Assembly: GCF_900116295.1 (NCBI RefSeq)
Contig: NZ_FPAF01000002.1
Span: 62,001-126,000, forward strand
DNA from: Bacillus sp. 103mf
GTDB lineage: Bacteria; Bacillota; Bacilli; Bacillales; Bacillaceae_G
Direction of reading: 5' to 3'
Length of the DNA stretch: 64,000 bases
A program made the translations under genes and the position numbers. The stretch's first letter is position 1. Every line of letters begins with the position of its first letter. Under the pieces are notes generated by a model. The model saw only the letters and a list, made by a program, of their open reading frames with translations. It was not told the origin of the DNA and ran no database searches. Shown here piece by piece: positions 46,036-58,427 of the stretch.

Positions 46036-47407
46036 CGTAGTTCTCCTTTCTCACATCAACAAAATAGCCGTAAATTGCCGCAGCTGCAGCCATAGCTGGG
46101 CTAACGAGATGTGTTCTTGCCCCCTTTCCTTGTCTTCCTTCAAAATTCCGGTTTGAAGTAGATGCACAATGCTCACCTTCTGGCACTTGATCTGGATTCA
46201 TACCAAGACACATTGAACATCCAGGTTCTCGCCACTCAAATCCCGCCTCTTCAAAAATAAGGTGCAATCCTTTTTTCATTGCCTCATCTCTCACTTGTTT
46301 TGATCCAGGGACAACTAGAGCTCGCACCCCTTTTTTTACCTTCCTCCCTCTCACAACCGCAGCAGCAATTTCTAAATCAGACAACCGGGAATTTGTACAA
46401 GAACCAATAAACACGTGTTGGATTGGAATATCCATTACGCGCCCTCCTGCTTGAAGACCCATATATGCATAGGCACGTTCATCATTTTTATCATTTGCCA
46501 GCGGAAGTACCTCATCAATGCGAAGCCCCATTCCTGGATTGGTACCCCACGTTACATACGGCGCCAAATTTTTCACATCAACTGTAAGAACCATGTCATA
46601 CACCGCATCTTCATCCGTGTATAATTCACGCCATTTTTCGACTGCTTGTTCAAACTCTTTTGGGGCATATTGGCGCCCTCTTACATAAGCAAACGTCGTT
46701 TCATCCGGAGCGATCATACCTGCTTTTGCTCCTCCTTCAATCGCCATATTACAAAGCGTCATTCGCTCTTCCATTGTCATTTCTTGTACAGCATCTCCAT
46801 AGAACTCCATTACATGTCCTGTCCCAACAGAAACACCGTATGTGGCGAGTAAATGTAAAATAATATCTTTTGCATATACACCCTTTGGCAATGTTCCGTT
46901 TAATTCTATTCCCATCGCTTTCGGCTTTTGTTGCCATAAAGTTTGGGTCGCTAATACATGTTCAACCTCACTCGTACCAATCCCAAACGCCAGCGCACCA
47001 AACGCTCCATGTGTCGCTGTATGACTATCACCGCACACAATTGTTTTTCCCGGTTGTGTTAATCCAAGTTCCGGCCCAATCACATGCACAATTCCTTGCG
47101 CTTCATCTCCCATATCTGCTAATCGTACACGGAATTGCTCGCAATTATGACGAAGCGCATCCATCTGTTGTTTTGCGATAACATCTGTAACGTTCCACAC
47201 ATCCTTTGTCGGTACATTATGATCCATTGTCGCAAATGTTAAATCTGGACGCCGCACAGTTCGATTTGCAAGCCGCAAGCCCTCAAAGGCTTGCGGCGAT
47301 GTTACTTCATGAACAAGATGAAGATCAATATATAATAAATCGAGTCCATTCTCATCTGTTGCTACAACATGTCGTTCCCATAGTTTATCTAACAGCGTTT
47401 TCCCCAT
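46013..47407 (-). CDS. leuC: 3-isopropylmalate dehydratase, large subunit
   Basis: 464 residues, aconitase family. Cluster-binding cysteines in FIGSCTNSR and [10 protein letters not shown], plus [14 protein letters not shown]. The ATG at 47407 shares its A with the leuB stop (TAATG), AGGGAG lying 8 bases upstream; the three extra upstream codons are not needed. Confidence 0.95.
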   Translation of the reverse strand: MGKTLLDKLWERHVVATDENGLDLLYIDLHLVHEVTSPQAFEGLRLANRTVRRPDLTFATMDHNVPTKDVWNVTDVIAKQQMDALRHNCEQFRVRLADMGDEAQGIVHVIGPELGLTQPGKTIVCGDSHTATHGAFGALAFGIGTSEVEHVLATQTLWQQKPKAMGIELNGTLPKGVYAKDIILHLLATYGVSVGTGHVMEFYGDAVQEMTMEERMTLCNMAIEGGAKAGMIAPDETTFAYVRGRQYAPKEFEQAVEKWRELYTDEDAVYDMVLTVDVKNLAPYVTWGTNPGMGLRIDEVLPLANDKNDERAYAYMGLQAGGRVMDIPIQHVFIGSCTNSRLSDLEIAAAVVRGRKVKKGVRALVVPGSKQVRDEAMKKGLHLIFEEAGFEWREPGCSMCLGMNPDQVPEGEHCASTSNRNFEGRQGKGARTHLVSPAMAAAAAIYGYFVDVRKENYDGAISYS

Positions 47408-48471
47408 TATCGCCATCTCCCTACTAGTGCCTGCTCTTCCATCGCTTGTAATACATACTTTGTAAACGAAGTTGTCGTTTCATTCCCGCCTAAATCTGCA
47501 GTACATTTTCCAGAACGAAGTACTGTAGAAATGGCTTCTTCAATTGCTTCTCCTTCTTTTCTTAACCCAAATGATTGTCCAAGCATCATTGCGACTGAGC
47601 GAAGCATAGCGATTGGATTTACTTTATTTTTCCCAGCAATATCTGGCGCTGATCCATGAATTGGTTCGTACAGAGATGGACCATTCTCCGCATGACTTGC
47701 AGACGGTAACATTCCTAATGAACCTGCTAATACAGATGCTTCATCGCTTAAAATATCACCAAATAAATTTTCTGTAACGATAACATCAAATCGTCTTGGA
47801 TTACGAATGAGTTCCATTGCGGCAGCATCTACTAATAAATGTTCTAACTCTACCTCTGGGTAGCGAGCTGCTACTTCTTCTGTTACTTGTCGCCATAGTT
47901 TACTAGATTCTAAAACATTTGCCTTATCAATAGAAGTTACTTTTTTGCGACGTTTTTTCGCTAATTGAAATGCATAGGAAACAATTCGTTCTACTTCACG
48001 TCGATGATAAGTAAGTGTATCCGTTGCCACTTCCTCTGTCCGTTCTTTCGGAAATGAAAAATAGATTCCACCTGTTAATTCACGAACGACAACAAAATCA
48101 ACTTGCTCCGCCGTTTTTAGCGGTGATAAGTGCGCTGTTGCTTCTTCTACAGAAACCGGGCGAACGTTTGCAAAAACTCCTAACCCTTTTCGCAGTGTAA
48201 GAAGTCCTTGTTCAGGACGTTCTTTTGCATAATCCCAGTGCGGTCCTCCAACTGCACCTAGTAATACTGCATCACTTGCCAAACACGCTGTTAATGTGCG
48301 GGGCGGAAGCGGCTGACCACATACATCAATTGCTGCTCCTCCGAACAATTCATCTTGCAAATAAAAATCATGACCGTATAACCTTTCTACCATCTCTAGC
48401 ACTTGCTTTGCACTAGACATAATTTCTGTCCCAACTCCATCACCAGCTAAACAAACGATTCGTTTTTCCAT
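47407..48471 (-). CDS. leuB: 3-isopropylmalate dehydrogenase
   Basis: 354 residues. Begins [17 protein letters not shown]; the substrate motif RELTGGIYF, Lys/Asp catalytic region [15 protein letters not shown] and [20 protein letters not shown] are all present. Oxidative decarboxylation with NAD+. ATG 48471 follows AAGGAG by 9 bases. Confidence 0.95.
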   Translation of the reverse strand: MEKRIVCLAGDGVGTEIMSSAKQVLEMVERLYGHDFYLQDELFGGAAIDVCGQPLPPRTLTACLASDAVLLGAVGGPHWDYAKERPEQGLLTLRKGLGVFANVRPVSVEEATAHLSPLKTAEQVDFVVVRELTGGIYFSFPKERTEEVATDTLTYHRREVERIVSYAFQLAKKRRKKVTSIDKANVLESSKLWRQVTEEVAARYPEVELEHLLVDAAAMELIRNPRRFDVIVTENLFGDILSDEASVLAGSLGMLPSASHAENGPSLYEPIHGSAPDIAGKNKVNPIAMLRSVAMMLGQSFGLRKEGEAIEEAISTVLRSGKCTADLGGNETTTSFTKYVLQAMEEQALVGRWR

Positions 48472-48485
48472 CTTCAAGCACTCCT

Positions 48486-50009
48486 TTACGATTTTGTAAG
48501 TGATCGTAATGCTTTTAATTTCCCAGCTGCATATACGTAAGCACGGGCCGAAGCTTCTAGTACATCTTGCGCTACGCCAAAACCAGAAACTTGATATCCA
48601 TCTTCTTTCAATTCAACATGAACATGAGCTAACGCATCTTGTCCTTGTGTAATCGACTGAATACGATAGTCAGCAAGCTCACATTGCAAATGAAGAATTC
48701 TTTGAATTGCATTATAAATGGCTTCAATGCTTCCGGCTCCCGTCGCAGCATCTTCCAATACATTACCATCAGCATCTTCTAAACAGACGGTTGCACTTTG
48801 AATACTGCTTGATACAAAATGAACTTGCAATTGCTTAATATTGTACTGTTGCTTAGCAAACGCAGTTTCTCCTAATACAAGCGCCCTTAAATCTTCTTCT
48901 GTAATTTCTTTTTTTCGATCAGCTAACCTTTTAAAAGCATGAAACGCTAAGTCTCGCTCTTCCTCTGTAAAATCATAGCCTAACTCTTTCATTTTTTCTG
49001 TAAAGGCATGGCGTCCAGAATGTTTTCCAAGTACAAATTTATTTTGTTCTTCCCCTACAAGAGAAGGTGAAATAATTTCGTAAGTAGATGCTTCTTTTAA
49101 AACCCCATCTTGATGAATACCGGATTCATGGGCAAACGCATTTGCACCAACAATTGCTTTATTTTTTGGAACAATCATGCCTGTTAAACGACTTACAAGT
49201 GTACTCGCCCTTTTAATTTCTTTTAATTGCATGAAAGATGACGCTCCGTAGTAATCGTTTCGAATATGAAGTGCAACTGCAACTTCTTCAAGAGCGGCAT
49301 TACCAGCACGTTCTCCAATACCATTAATTGTTCCTTCTACTTGAAGTGCACCGCCTTCAATTGCTGCTAATGAGTTGGCTACTGCCATGCCAAGATCATC
49401 GTGACAATGACAGGAGAAAATAGCTTTCTCATAAGATAGAACATGCTCTTGTAAATATCGGAAAAGAGAATAATATTCTTCTGGATTTGTATATCCTACT
49501 GTATCAGGAATGTTAATTACATCCGCGCCGGCGCCGATCGCAACTTCTACAGCTTCCGCTAAAAAAGAAGGTGTTGTTCGCGTTGCATCTTCTGCAGAAA
49601 ACTGCACCGCTGGAAATAATGATTTCCCAAATTTTACTGAACGATAAATTGTATCCAACACTTCATCCTTTGACATACGGAGCTTATATTTCATATGAAT
49701 ATCACTCGTTGCGAGAAATACATGTAACCGAGGAGATACACCTTCTTTTAACGCTTCATATGCAGTATGAATATCACTTTCCTTTGCACGGGCCAAACTC
49801 ATAACAGAAGCATTTTGAATGGTTCCAGCAATACGTTTCACCGACCGGAAATCACCTTCAGAAGCGGATGCAAAACCCGCCTCCATCACGTGAATTCCAA
49901 GCCGCTCTAACTGCCGTGCAATTTGTAATTTTTCTTGTTCATTTAAATTTACTCCAGGAGATTGCTCCCCATCGCGAAGCGTCGTATCCATGAACAAAAT
50001 TTTCTTCAT
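48486..50009 (-). CDS. leuA: 2-isopropylmalate synthase
   Basis: 507 residues. [13 protein letters not shown] and [17 protein letters not shown] are the HMGL-like barrel signatures; [14 protein letters not shown] belongs to the C-terminal leucine-sensing LeuA domain. Condenses acetyl-CoA with 2-ketoisovalerate and is usually inhibited by leucine. Starts two bases after ilvC. Confidence 0.95.
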   Translation of the reverse strand: MKKILFMDTTLRDGEQSPGVNLNEQEKLQIARQLERLGIHVMEAGFASASEGDFRSVKRIAGTIQNASVMSLARAKESDIHTAYEALKEGVSPRLHVFLATSDIHMKYKLRMSKDEVLDTIYRSVKFGKSLFPAVQFSAEDATRTTPSFLAEAVEVAIGAGADVINIPDTVGYTNPEEYYSLFRYLQEHVLSYEKAIFSCHCHDDLGMAVANSLAAIEGGALQVEGTINGIGERAGNAALEEVAVALHIRNDYYGASSFMQLKEIKRASTLVSRLTGMIVPKNKAIVGANAFAHESGIHQDGVLKEASTYEIISPSLVGEEQNKFVLGKHSGRHAFTEKMKELGYDFTEEERDLAFHAFKRLADRKKEITEEDLRALVLGETAFAKQQYNIKQLQVHFVSSSIQSATVCLEDADGNVLEDAATGAGSIEAIYNAIQRILHLQCELADYRIQSITQGQDALAHVHVELKEDGYQVSGFGVAQDVLEASARAYVYAAGKLKALRSLTKS

Positions 50010-50010
50010 A

Positions 50011-51562
<1,552 letters not shown>

Positions 51563-51563
<1 letters not shown>

Positions 51564-53257
51564 TATTCCACCCCCTCCATTTGGTGAACACCTTTTCCCG
51601 GAGCAACCATAGGCATAACTTTTTCAGATTGTAAAACGCGGCAATCAATTAGCACCGGCTCTTGTAAGTTCATCGCTTCTTTTAATTGTTCTTTTGCTGT
51701 TAACGGCTGTTCAATACGAATCCCTTTTATTCCATACGCATGAGCTAACATGACAAAGTCTGGTTGACAAGAAAGTACCGAATGCGAATAACGCTGATTA
51801 TAAAACTCATCTTGCCATTGCCGCACCATCCCAAGTGCTTCATTGTTTAAAATAAGTACTTTCACAGGGAGGCAATGTTCCTTTAAAACACTTAATTCTT
51901 GTAATGTCATTTGAAAGCCGGCATCCCCTACAATTGCTACGACGAGTTCATTTGGCTCGGCAATTTGCGCCCCAATCGCAGCTGGCAAACCAAACCCCAT
52001 CGTTCCAAGCCCTCCTGATGTAATCCACTTGTCAGGGTGTTTTAATTTATAATATTGCGCAGCCCACATTTGATGCTGCCCAACATCCGTCGTTATAATG
52101 GCATTTCCATTTGTAACTTCATAAAGCATCTGGATTGCAGCTTGCGGCTTTAATATTTGTGAATCGTCTTCATAACAAAACGGATAGCGATTCTTTCTTC
52201 TTCGTAGAAGTTGTAGCCATTCTTTATGATTTTGTTTCTCTCCTTTACATGCCAGCAATGCTTCTAAAGCATGCTTAGCACTTGCTACAATTGGAATTTC
52301 TGTCACGACGTTCTTTCCAATCTCTGCAGGATCAATATCAATATGTGCTACCGTTGCTTCCTTTGCAAAGTACGTTAAATTTCCCGTCAGACGATCATCA
52401 AAACGAGCCCCTATATTTATTAATAAATCGCATTCATACAAAGCCATATTTGCTGTGTAAGAACCGTGCATGCCCCCCATTCCTAAAAACAATGTATCAT
52501 CCGCTGGAAATCCTCCAAGACCAAGCAATGTATGAACAACCGGAAGATGATACATACGAGCAAATGCGGTTAATTCATTTGCCGCTTTTGCATGCAGTAC
52601 ACCAGCACCCGCTAAAATAAGTGGCTTCTTTGCCGTTTCAATTGCTTGCAGCAGTTTTGTTATTTGCAATTGATTTGGACGATAATTCGGCTGGTATCCA
52701 GGTAAATCCATCAGGGCATCGCTACATCGCTCTCCCGTTTCTATAACCATATTTTTCGGAAGATCAATGACGACCGGACCTGGTCTACCTGTTGCTGCAA
52801 TATGAAATGCTTCTTTTATAATTCTTGGTAAATCTGAAACATTTCGCACTTGATAATTATGCTTTGTAACAGGCATCGTAAGTCCGATAACATCCGCTTC
52901 TTGAAAGGCGTCACTCCCTATGAACGTTGTTGCAACTTGACCAGTAAATACGACAAGCGGTAAAGAATCCATCATCGCATCCGCTAAACCAGTAATGACA
53001 TTTGTCGCCCCCGGCCCGCTTGTAGCAATTACAACACCAGGCTTTCCAGTAATTCTTGCATACCCTTCTGCTGCATGGATCGCTCCTTGCTCATGCCGAG
53101 TTAAAATATGAGGAATTTCACAATCATAAAGCGCATCATATAGCGGCAAAACAGCTCCTCCTGGATAGCCAAAAATGACTTCTACCTTTTCCTTTCTAAG
53201 CGCATGTAACAATAACTGTGCACCGTTTGCCATTTTCTCTTCCGTTTTTGAAGACAT
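51563..53257 (-). CDS. ilvB: Acetolactate synthase, large subunit
   Basis: 564 residues, TPP-dependent. Catalytic Glu in [20 protein letters not shown]/quinone-like central domain, TPP motif [21 protein letters not shown] 53257 is chosen; GGAGG is 12 bases upstream, somewhat far, but earlier codons are within the T-box terminator transcript end. First gene behind the internal T-box. Confidence 0.94.
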
Positions 53258-53297
53258 CGTTTCTACAAACCTCCTTTTGAAATGCGTATATAAATAA

Positions 53298-53550
53298 AAA
53301 AGTCTTTCGCCCACACTTCAGCTATGTGCTGAAGGGACGAAAGACTTCGCGGTACCACCCTTCTTTGCAAGAAAGATTCTTGCCTCAGTGACTCTAATAG
53401 AATCAAGCTAATAACGGAGCTACCGTCCAAACCTAGACAAGTGCTTCAGTTTGGCACTCAAGGGCGATGTTCATCAACGTGAACCATCGGTTTCCACCAA
53501 CCACCGACTCTCTGTGAGGCTTCACAATCAACTACTCCTCCCTATCAACG
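53298..53550 (-). promoter_or_regulatory. T-box riboswitch before ilvB, probable tRNA-Ile specificity
   Basis: T-box AGGGTGGTACCGCG (complement of 53348-53361) with terminator AAGTCTTTCG..CGAAAGACTTTTTT. Stem I has GGAGTAG and CACAGAGAGTCGG; on its 3' side GAAC-ATC-G (ATC at 53468-53466) fits an AUC Ile specifier. It sits between ilvD and ilvB, giving an extra control point inside the operon. Confidence 0.85.
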
Positions 53551-53551
53551 C

Positions 53552-53584
53552 TTTATCCATCCGTGAACGGAAGTTTCACTTTAT
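53552..53584 (-). repeat. Repeat family A, minimal remnant A9
   Basis: TTTATCCATCCG-TGAACGGAAGTTTCACTTTAT: both TTTAT ends and about 10 bases of each terminus only. It overlaps the ilvD stop codon. Confidence 0.55.
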
Positions 53585-55248
53585 ACTTTCATAATTCCTC
53601 CAGTGTTTGCCGAAGTAACAAGCTTTGCGTATCTTGCTAAATACCCAGTTTTCACTTTCGGCTCTGGAGAAATAAATTGTTTTTTTCGCTCTTCTAATAC
53701 TTCGTTAGAAATTTCCCAATGCATACTGCCATCTTTTACATTAATGATGATCGGATCGCCGTCTCTCACATATGCAATTGGTCCTCCTTCAGCCGCTTCA
53801 GGCGATACATGCCCAATCGCAATCCCCCTTGTTGCTCCGGAGAAGCGGCCATCAGTAATTAACGCAACCTTTGTTCCAAGTCCTCTCCCAACGATTGCTG
53901 ATGTTGGAGCTAACATTTCCGGCATACCAGGCCCTCCTTTTGGACCTTCATAGCGGATGACTACAATATGCCCTTCTTTCACAATACCACTATGAATTGC
54001 AGCAACTGCTTCATCATGAGAGTCAAAGCAAATTGCTTCACCCACAAATGAGGTAACTGATTCATCAATCGCTCCAACTTTTAGGACAGAACCATCTGGT
54101 GCTAAATTTCCAAAGAGAATGGAAAGACCACCTGTTTTACGATAAGGCCGCTCTTTCGGACGAATTACTTTTTCATCTGAAATTTTTCCATCTTCTACTG
54201 TTTCATAGATGCTTTTCCCTGTAATTGTAATGCGCTCCGAATGAATTGCCCCTGGAATTTGTGAAAGCTCTTTAATAATAGCTGCCACCCCGCCAGCTTC
54301 ATGTACATCATGCATAGAATAATGAGAAGCTGGGCTAATTTTCGCCAAGTATGGAACACGCTTTGCAATATCATTAATACGCTGCAAATCATAATTAATT
54401 CCCGCCTCATTCGCGATGGCTAACATATGTAAAACGGTATTTGTCGATCCGCCCATCGCCATATCTAATGCAAAGGCATCATCAATTGCTTCTTTCGTAA
54501 TAATGTCACGCGGCTTTATATCACGCTCAATTAAATCCATTAAATGAGACGCAGCTTGACGAATTAAGTTATGTCGTTCTTCACTTGTTGCGACAATCGT
54601 TCCATTTCCAGGAAGTGCAACACCGAGTATTTCCATAATGGTATTCATAGAATTTGCTGTAAACATCCCTGAACAAGAACCACACGTTGGACATGCTGAT
54701 TTTTCCATATCAATCAGCTGCTCTAAACTTAACTTCCCTGATTTATGAGCGCCAACTCCTTCAAATACAGATGCTAATGAAAGAGGAGTGCCATCTTTTG
54801 CTTTTCCAGCTTCCATCGGTCCCCCTGATACAAAAACAGAAGGAACATTCGTCCGAACAGATGCCATTAACATTCCTGGTGTAATTTTGTCACAATTCGG
54901 CATAAACATCACTCCGTCAAACCAATGAGCTTGAATTACAGTTTCTGCTGCATCTGCAATAATCTCCCGGCTCGGAAGTGAATAGCGCATTCCAATATGC
55001 CCCATCGCGATTCCATCATCAACACCGATTGTATTAAATTCAAAAGGAACACCTCCTGCTTCCCGAATGGCAGCTTTCGCTACATCAGCAAGTTCCCTTA
55101 AATGAATATGTCCTGGAACAATATCTATATATGAATTACAAATTGCAATAAATGGTTTATGAAAATCTTCTTCTTTAACCCCTGCCGCATGAAGCAAACT
55201 CCGATGCGGCGCCCGGTCAATCCCTTGTTTAATCATATTACTTCGCAT
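53581..55248 (-). CDS. ilvD: Dihydroxy-acid dehydratase
   Basis: 555 residues. Iron-sulfur cysteines in [14 protein letters not shown] and [18 protein letters not shown], and the C-terminal [11 protein letters not shown] motif. Dehydrates the dihydroxyacids of Val/Ile synthesis. ATG 55248 is 11 bases after ilvE. Its stop codon is formed inside the border of repeat remnant A9. Confidence 0.95.
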   Translation of the reverse strand: MRSNMIKQGIDRAPHRSLLHAAGVKEEDFHKPFIAICNSYIDIVPGHIHLRELADVAKAAIREAGGVPFEFNTIGVDDGIAMGHIGMRYSLPSREIIADAAETVIQAHWFDGVMFMPNCDKITPGMLMASVRTNVPSVFVSGGPMEAGKAKDGTPLSLASVFEGVGAHKSGKLSLEQLIDMEKSACPTCGSCSGMFTANSMNTIMEILGVALPGNGTIVATSEERHNLIRQAASHLMDLIERDIKPRDIITKEAIDDAFALDMAMGGSTNTVLHMLAIANEAGINYDLQRINDIAKRVPYLAKISPASHYSMHDVHEAGGVAAIIKELSQIPGAIHSERITITGKSIYETVEDGKISDEKVIRPKERPYRKTGGLSILFGNLAPDGSVLKVGAIDESVTSFVGEAICFDSHDEAVAAIHSGIVKEGHIVVIRYEGPKGGPGMPEMLAPTSAIVGRGLGTKVALITDGRFSGATRGIAIGHVSPEAAEGGPIAYVRDGDPIIINVKDGSMHWEISNEVLEERKKQFISPEPKVKTGYLARYAKLVTSANTGGIMKV

Positions 55249-55259
55249 CGGTTATTCTC

Positions 55260-56159
55260 CTACCAACTTACTTTATTTTCTTCATAAATTTTTTCGCCAT
55301 CTTCTACTACTAGCTTACGGAATTCTTCTAATAAACGATTTGTATGTGTCCCTGGTTTCCCAGCACCAATTTCTCTTCCGTCAACCTTCGTTACCGCAAT
55401 AACTTCAGCTGCTGTACCTGTTAAAAATACTTCATCCGCTACATACACATCATGACGAGTAAATAATTCTTCCCTTACGTCATAGCCAAGCTTCTCACCA
55501 ATTTCCATAATTGCATTTCGAGTAATTCCTTCCAGTGCTCCCGCAGAACTTGGCGGTGTAATTAATTTATTGCCTTTTACAATAAATACATTGTCACCTG
55601 AACCTTCTGCAACATACCCTTGCTCATTTAACATCAGCGCTTCCTGCACACCAGCAAGTTTCGCTTCAATTCTAACTAAAATATTATTGAGGTAATTCAA
55701 TGATTTCACTTGTGGTGTTAATACATCTGGACGATTCCGCCTTGTTGCAACTGTCACAACCGGGATACCCTTTTCATAATATTCCGCCGGAAACAATGCT
55801 AGTTGTTCTGCAATTACAACAACATTTGGCTTTAAACACGAGTCAGGATCTAAACCAAGATTTCCAGCTCCGCGTGATACAACTAAACGAATATACCCAT
55901 TGGATAATTGATTACGCCTTATCGTTTCAACAACAATATTGGTCACTTCTTCCAACGTATATGGAATTTCTAATAAAATGGATTTTGCTGATTCGTACAA
56001 ACGAATGAGGTGTTCTTTCAATCGAAAAACATTCCCACTATAAACACGAATGCCTTCAAATACCCCATCACCATACAAATATCCATGATCATAAACAGAA
56101 ACTTTTGCTTCATTTTTTGGAACAAATTCTCCATTTAAGAAAATCCATTGCTCGTTCAC
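55260..56159 (-). CDS. ilvE: Branched-chain amino acid aminotransferase
   Basis: 299 residues, class IV PLP fold. VYDHGYLYGDGVFEGIR, Lys in VKSLNYLNNILVRIEAK, and EGSGDNVFIVKGNKL are diagnostic. GTG 56159 is the start, with AGGGGGC 9 bases upstream. Final transamination of Val, Leu and Ile. First gene of the operon. Confidence 0.93.
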   Translation of the reverse strand: MNEQWIFLNGEFVPKNEAKVSVYDHGYLYGDGVFEGIRVYSGNVFRLKEHLIRLYESAKSILLEIPYTLEEVTNIVVETIRRNQLSNGYIRLVVSRGAGNLGLDPDSCLKPNVVVIAEQLALFPAEYYEKGIPVVTVATRRNRPDVLTPQVKSLNYLNNILVRIEAKLAGVQEALMLNEQGYVAEGSGDNVFIVKGNKLITPPSSAGALEGITRNAIMEIGEKLGYDVREELFTRHDVYVADEVFLTGTAAEVIAVTKVDGREIGAGKPGTHTNRLLEEFRKLVVEDGEKIYEENKVSW

Positions 56160-56232
56160 TTGAAAGCGCCCCCTATATCCTTGAATTTTTTATTGTTTCC
56201 TAGTTTACGCTTCCTTTTCAAATAAATCAAAG

Positions 56233-56247
56233 AAATTTTTGAAAATT
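56233..56247. promoter_or_regulatory. CodY-box-like sequence upstream of ilvE
   Basis: AAATTTTTGAAAATT agrees with the CodY consensus AATTTTCWGAAAATT at 13 of 15 positions. CodY represses ilv-leu when branched-chain amino acids are plentiful. Confidence 0.6.
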
Positions 56248-56297
56248 TTAAATTTTTAAACTTATAAACAACCTAATTTATATTGTTATATCAGCAT

Positions 56298-56311
56298 TGT
56301 TAACGTTTACA
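56298..56311 (-). promoter_or_regulatory. CcpA cre site upstream of ilvE
   Basis: Minus strand TGTAAACGTTAACA matches TGWAANCGNTNWCA at every position. CcpA activates ilv-leu in B. subtilis; a site here fits that logic. Confidence 0.7.
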
Positions 56312-56340
56312 AAATGTCAAAAAATATTTTTCGACATTTT
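56311..56340. promoter_or_regulatory. Large palindrome next to the cre site
   Basis: AAAATGTC at 56311-56318 is mirrored by GACATTTT at 56333-56340, the inner A/T-rich bases also nearly palindromic. Unknown operator or weak hairpin. Confidence 0.45.
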
Positions 56341-56564
56341 TTTCAACAAAAAATATTTATTCGAGGGAAGGATTTTTGTCCAAAAATACGAATGTATTGT
56401 ATCCAATAAACGGACGTTCCATCTGTTTTTAGGAAAAAGAGGATTAATAAAGTGAGGTGGAAAAATAAAAAATAAAATTTGAGGATAACGCTCATATTTT
56501 TTCCTCATTACTCATAATCCTATTTTCAAAAATCATTTTGACAAATTCGAGGGGGCTAAATCAT

Positions 56565-56819
56565 ATGGCATGTTTACAAATTAAAGGAACAAGACAAGAG
56601 GTAATGGAAATGCTTCAGTTATTTGATTTAATGAATACAAAAGGGCTGTGTAAATTAGAAGATTATGTAGAATTACTCCCAGATGTAGAGCAACATAAAA
56701 CGATACAAAATCCGATGTATATCGCTTCTGTTGATGTACAATCAAATGATTATACAATGCAAGATGCACAAAATGATCGCTTTGTATGCGATATGTTAAC
56801 GGGAGTTTATAACGACTAG
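56565..56819 (+). CDS. Hypothetical protein, 84 residues
   Basis: Starts ATG 56565 with GAGGGGG upstream; the nine codons before it are unsupported. [20 protein letters not shown].. ends [10 protein letters not shown]. Soluble, acidic; the first part ([15 protein letters not shown]) looks helical. Followed about 100 bases later by the UPF0180 gene. I do not recognise the family. Confidence 0.65.
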   Translation: MACLQIKGTRQEVMEMLQLFDLMNTKGLCKLEDYVELLPDVEQHKTIQNPMYIASVDVQSNDYTMQDAQNDRFVCDMLTGVYND

Positions 56820-56917
56820 TTTATTCCTTCTCCTGCCACACGTGTGAACTCTTCTGCTATTTAGTGAATATTCTTCCGAAAAAGGAACATATTACTAGAT
56901 GGCAGGAGGTGAATAAC

Positions 56918-57160
56918 ATGGCGAAAATTGGCGTAGAAAATACTTTAACAAACGTACAACAAGCATTACAGCAAAAGGGGCATGACGTAGTCTCATTGCA
57001 ATCTGAAAGTGATGTACAAGGATGTGACTGCTGCGTTATCAGCGGTCAAGATTCTAACGTAGCGGGGATTAGTAATGCTGTGATAAAGGGATCTGTTATT
57101 GACGCAAGAGGATTAACAACCGATGAAATTTGTCAACAAGTCGAAAGTAGAATTCAATAA
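56918..57160 (+). CDS. ykuS: UPF0180 (YkuS-type) protein
   Basis: 80 residues. [20 protein letters not shown] and [16 protein letters not shown] define UPF0180/YkuS, a small protein of unknown function with a CDCC cysteine cluster. ATG 56918 follows GGCAGGAGGTGAATAAC. Its TAA stop is the TAA of the ATAAA border of a repeat A remnant. Confidence 0.85.
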   Translation: MAKIGVENTLTNVQQALQQKGHDVVSLQSESDVQGCDCCVISGQDSNVAGISNAVIKGSVIDARGLTTDEICQQVESRIQ

Positions 57161-57220
57161 AGTGAAACTTTAATGAATAAGGAATTCTATCGAAAACTTC
57201 ACTTTGCAATCCCATCACAT
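57157..57220 (+). repeat. Repeat family A, remnant A10
   Basis: ATAAAGTGAAACTTTAATGA at the left border; little else is conserved. Overlaps the ykuS stop. Confidence 0.55.
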
Positions 57221-57254
57221 GCTCAAAGATGGGAACTTCTTTCAGAAACACATT

Positions 57255-57292
57255 AAAAAAGGCTACCATTTATTAAAAAGTAGCCTTTTTTT
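57255..57292 (-). terminator. Terminator ending the 57.3-57.5 kb RNA (and/or ykuS)
   Basis: AAAAAAGGCTAC pairs with GTAGCCTTTTTTT; suited to either direction. Confidence 0.85.
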
Positions 57293-57526
57293 CTATATTT
57301 AACTAACGGGAAAGTAACATATACTGGATGAAAGCCCTACCTCTCTCTCATCATTACGGCTCCAACGACCGCTCCTGATACACTAGTATGTGTATACAGT
57401 TTACAAATACAATCTATCCTATACGTGATCACTAAAGTTGTTGGCATCATCGCCCGATCTTTAGCAAATCAGTGATTTGTATAAGTAAACAATAACCAAT
57501 ATATACTAGCTGTAACCGAGACACGA
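57256..57526 (-). ncRNA. Candidate structured non-coding RNA, about 270 nt
   Basis: A consensus promoter (57533-57561) drives an apparently non-coding region ending at the terminator 57255-57292. Internal stems include CAAATCA/TGATTTG, CTAAAG/CTTTAG enclosing GGGCGATGATGCC, and CGGTCGTTGGAGCCG. No ORF has a ribosome site. A decayed small gene is an alternative, since one frame is nearly open and ends SGAVVGAVMMRER. Confidence 0.5.
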
Positions 57527-57532
57527 AGATAT

Positions 57533-57561
57533 ATCATATCCCATTATAACAACAATGTCAA
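57533..57561 (-). promoter_or_regulatory. Consensus SigA promoter
   Basis: TTGACA (57561-57556), 17-base spacer, TATGAT (57538-57533). It lies between the terminator of the 29-residue gene and the candidate ncRNA. Confidence 0.75.
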
Positions 57562-57577
57562 CACTTCTTCCAAAATA

Positions 57578-57605
57578 AAAACAGACTAACAAATGAGCCT
57601 GTTTG
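57578..57605 (-). terminator. Terminator after the 29-residue gene
   Basis: AACAGGCT pairs with AGTCTGTTTTT (one G-U), directly after the stop at 57606. Confidence 0.6.
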
Positions 57606-57695
57606 CTAAAACTGCGCTTTTTCCTTTAGTACGTACACAACAAAACCACTCACTAACATACATAAACCAACAACAAAATTCTTGATGTTAATCAT
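57606..57695 (-). CDS. Possible 29-residue membrane peptide
   Basis: GGGAGAGG, then ATG 57695: MINIKNFVVGLCMLVSGF..VYVLKEKAQF. One membrane span with a short basic tail; size and shape resemble small regulatory membrane peptides or type I toxins, but no sequence match is recognised. A terminator follows immediately, which supports a real gene. Confidence 0.55.
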   Translation of the reverse strand: MINIKNFVVGLCMLVSGFVVYVLKEKAQF

Positions 57696-57822
57696 TTATA
57701 CCTCTCCCTTGTTCTTTCATAAATCATAATTATCTATATATTTTCATTCACCTTATATTCGTATCGTTTTTAAGCACACTTCAACTACTATATCATAATT
57801 TCCTTAAAATGCAAGTGTCCTA

Positions 57823-58197
57823 TTAAGGCTTATTTACCAATCTCTGCACGGCATTAGGCACTGTTTCCAATGCTTTTTCTACAAGGTGTGTACCACTATG
57901 TAAGTGCATTACTTGAACCCCTTTTGCTCCAACTACTAAAAATGCAACAGGATTAATGGAAACCCCAGCACCACTTCCACCTCCAAATGGATGTAAGCTC
58001 TGCGCCTCTGTTTTTTGTCCATTCACATTAAAATCACTTCCCCCTGCCCCAAAACCAAAGGAAACTTTGGAAACGGTTAAAATAATACTACCATCTGCTG
58101 TTGATACAGGCTTTCCGACAATCGTATTAACATCCACCATTTCTTTTAAATTTGCCATTGCTGTTTTCATTAAGTTTTCAATTGGATGTTGCGTCAT
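57823..58197 (-). CDS. gerW: GerW/YtfJ family sporulation protein
   Basis: 124 residues. HPIENLMKTAMANLKEMVDV, then VSFGFGAGGSDF and GGGSGAGVSINPVAFLVV, the glycine-rich GerW/YtfJ signature. In B. subtilis YtfJ is made in the forespore and aids germination. ATG 58197 has GAGG 8 bases upstream. A sporulation promoter was not identified. Confidence 0.9.
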   Translation of the reverse strand: MTQHPIENLMKTAMANLKEMVDVNTIVGKPVSTADGSIILTVSKVSFGFGAGGSDFNVNGQKTEAQSLHPFGGGSGAGVSINPVAFLVVGAKGVQVMHLHSGTHLVEKALETVPNAVQRLVNKP

Positions 58198-58324
58198 AGA
58201 AACCACCTCTTTTTCCTATTAATTCCTTTTTATCGTTTCCAAAAACGATAAAGACATACCAGTTTTTACAACTTAATAATTTTTGAAAGCAAATCTTCCT
58301 TGTAGAACATTCTTCTCCCAAAAG

Positions 58325-58372
58325 TTACTTGAGCTAAAAGCACGGCTTACTGTCCGCGAATAATAGGATAAA
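58325..58372 (+). repeat. Repeat family A, right-end remnant A12
   Basis: Only CTTACTGTCCGCGAATAATA and the final GGATAAA are recognisable. Confidence 0.45.
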
Positions 58373-58427
58373 AAAACAAAAGTAGCTCATACTAAACATG
58401 CAGCTCTTTATGAAAGGAGATATCACA

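Noticed and set aside
56316-56337. TnrA/GlnR site upstream of ilvE
   Set aside because: TGTCA...CGACA is palindromic but 22 bases long, not the 17 of a TnrA box.
57483-57545. Coding reading of the candidate ncRNA from an ATG at its -10 region
   Set aside because: The ATG overlaps the promoter and the frame has an early TGA; no ribosome site.
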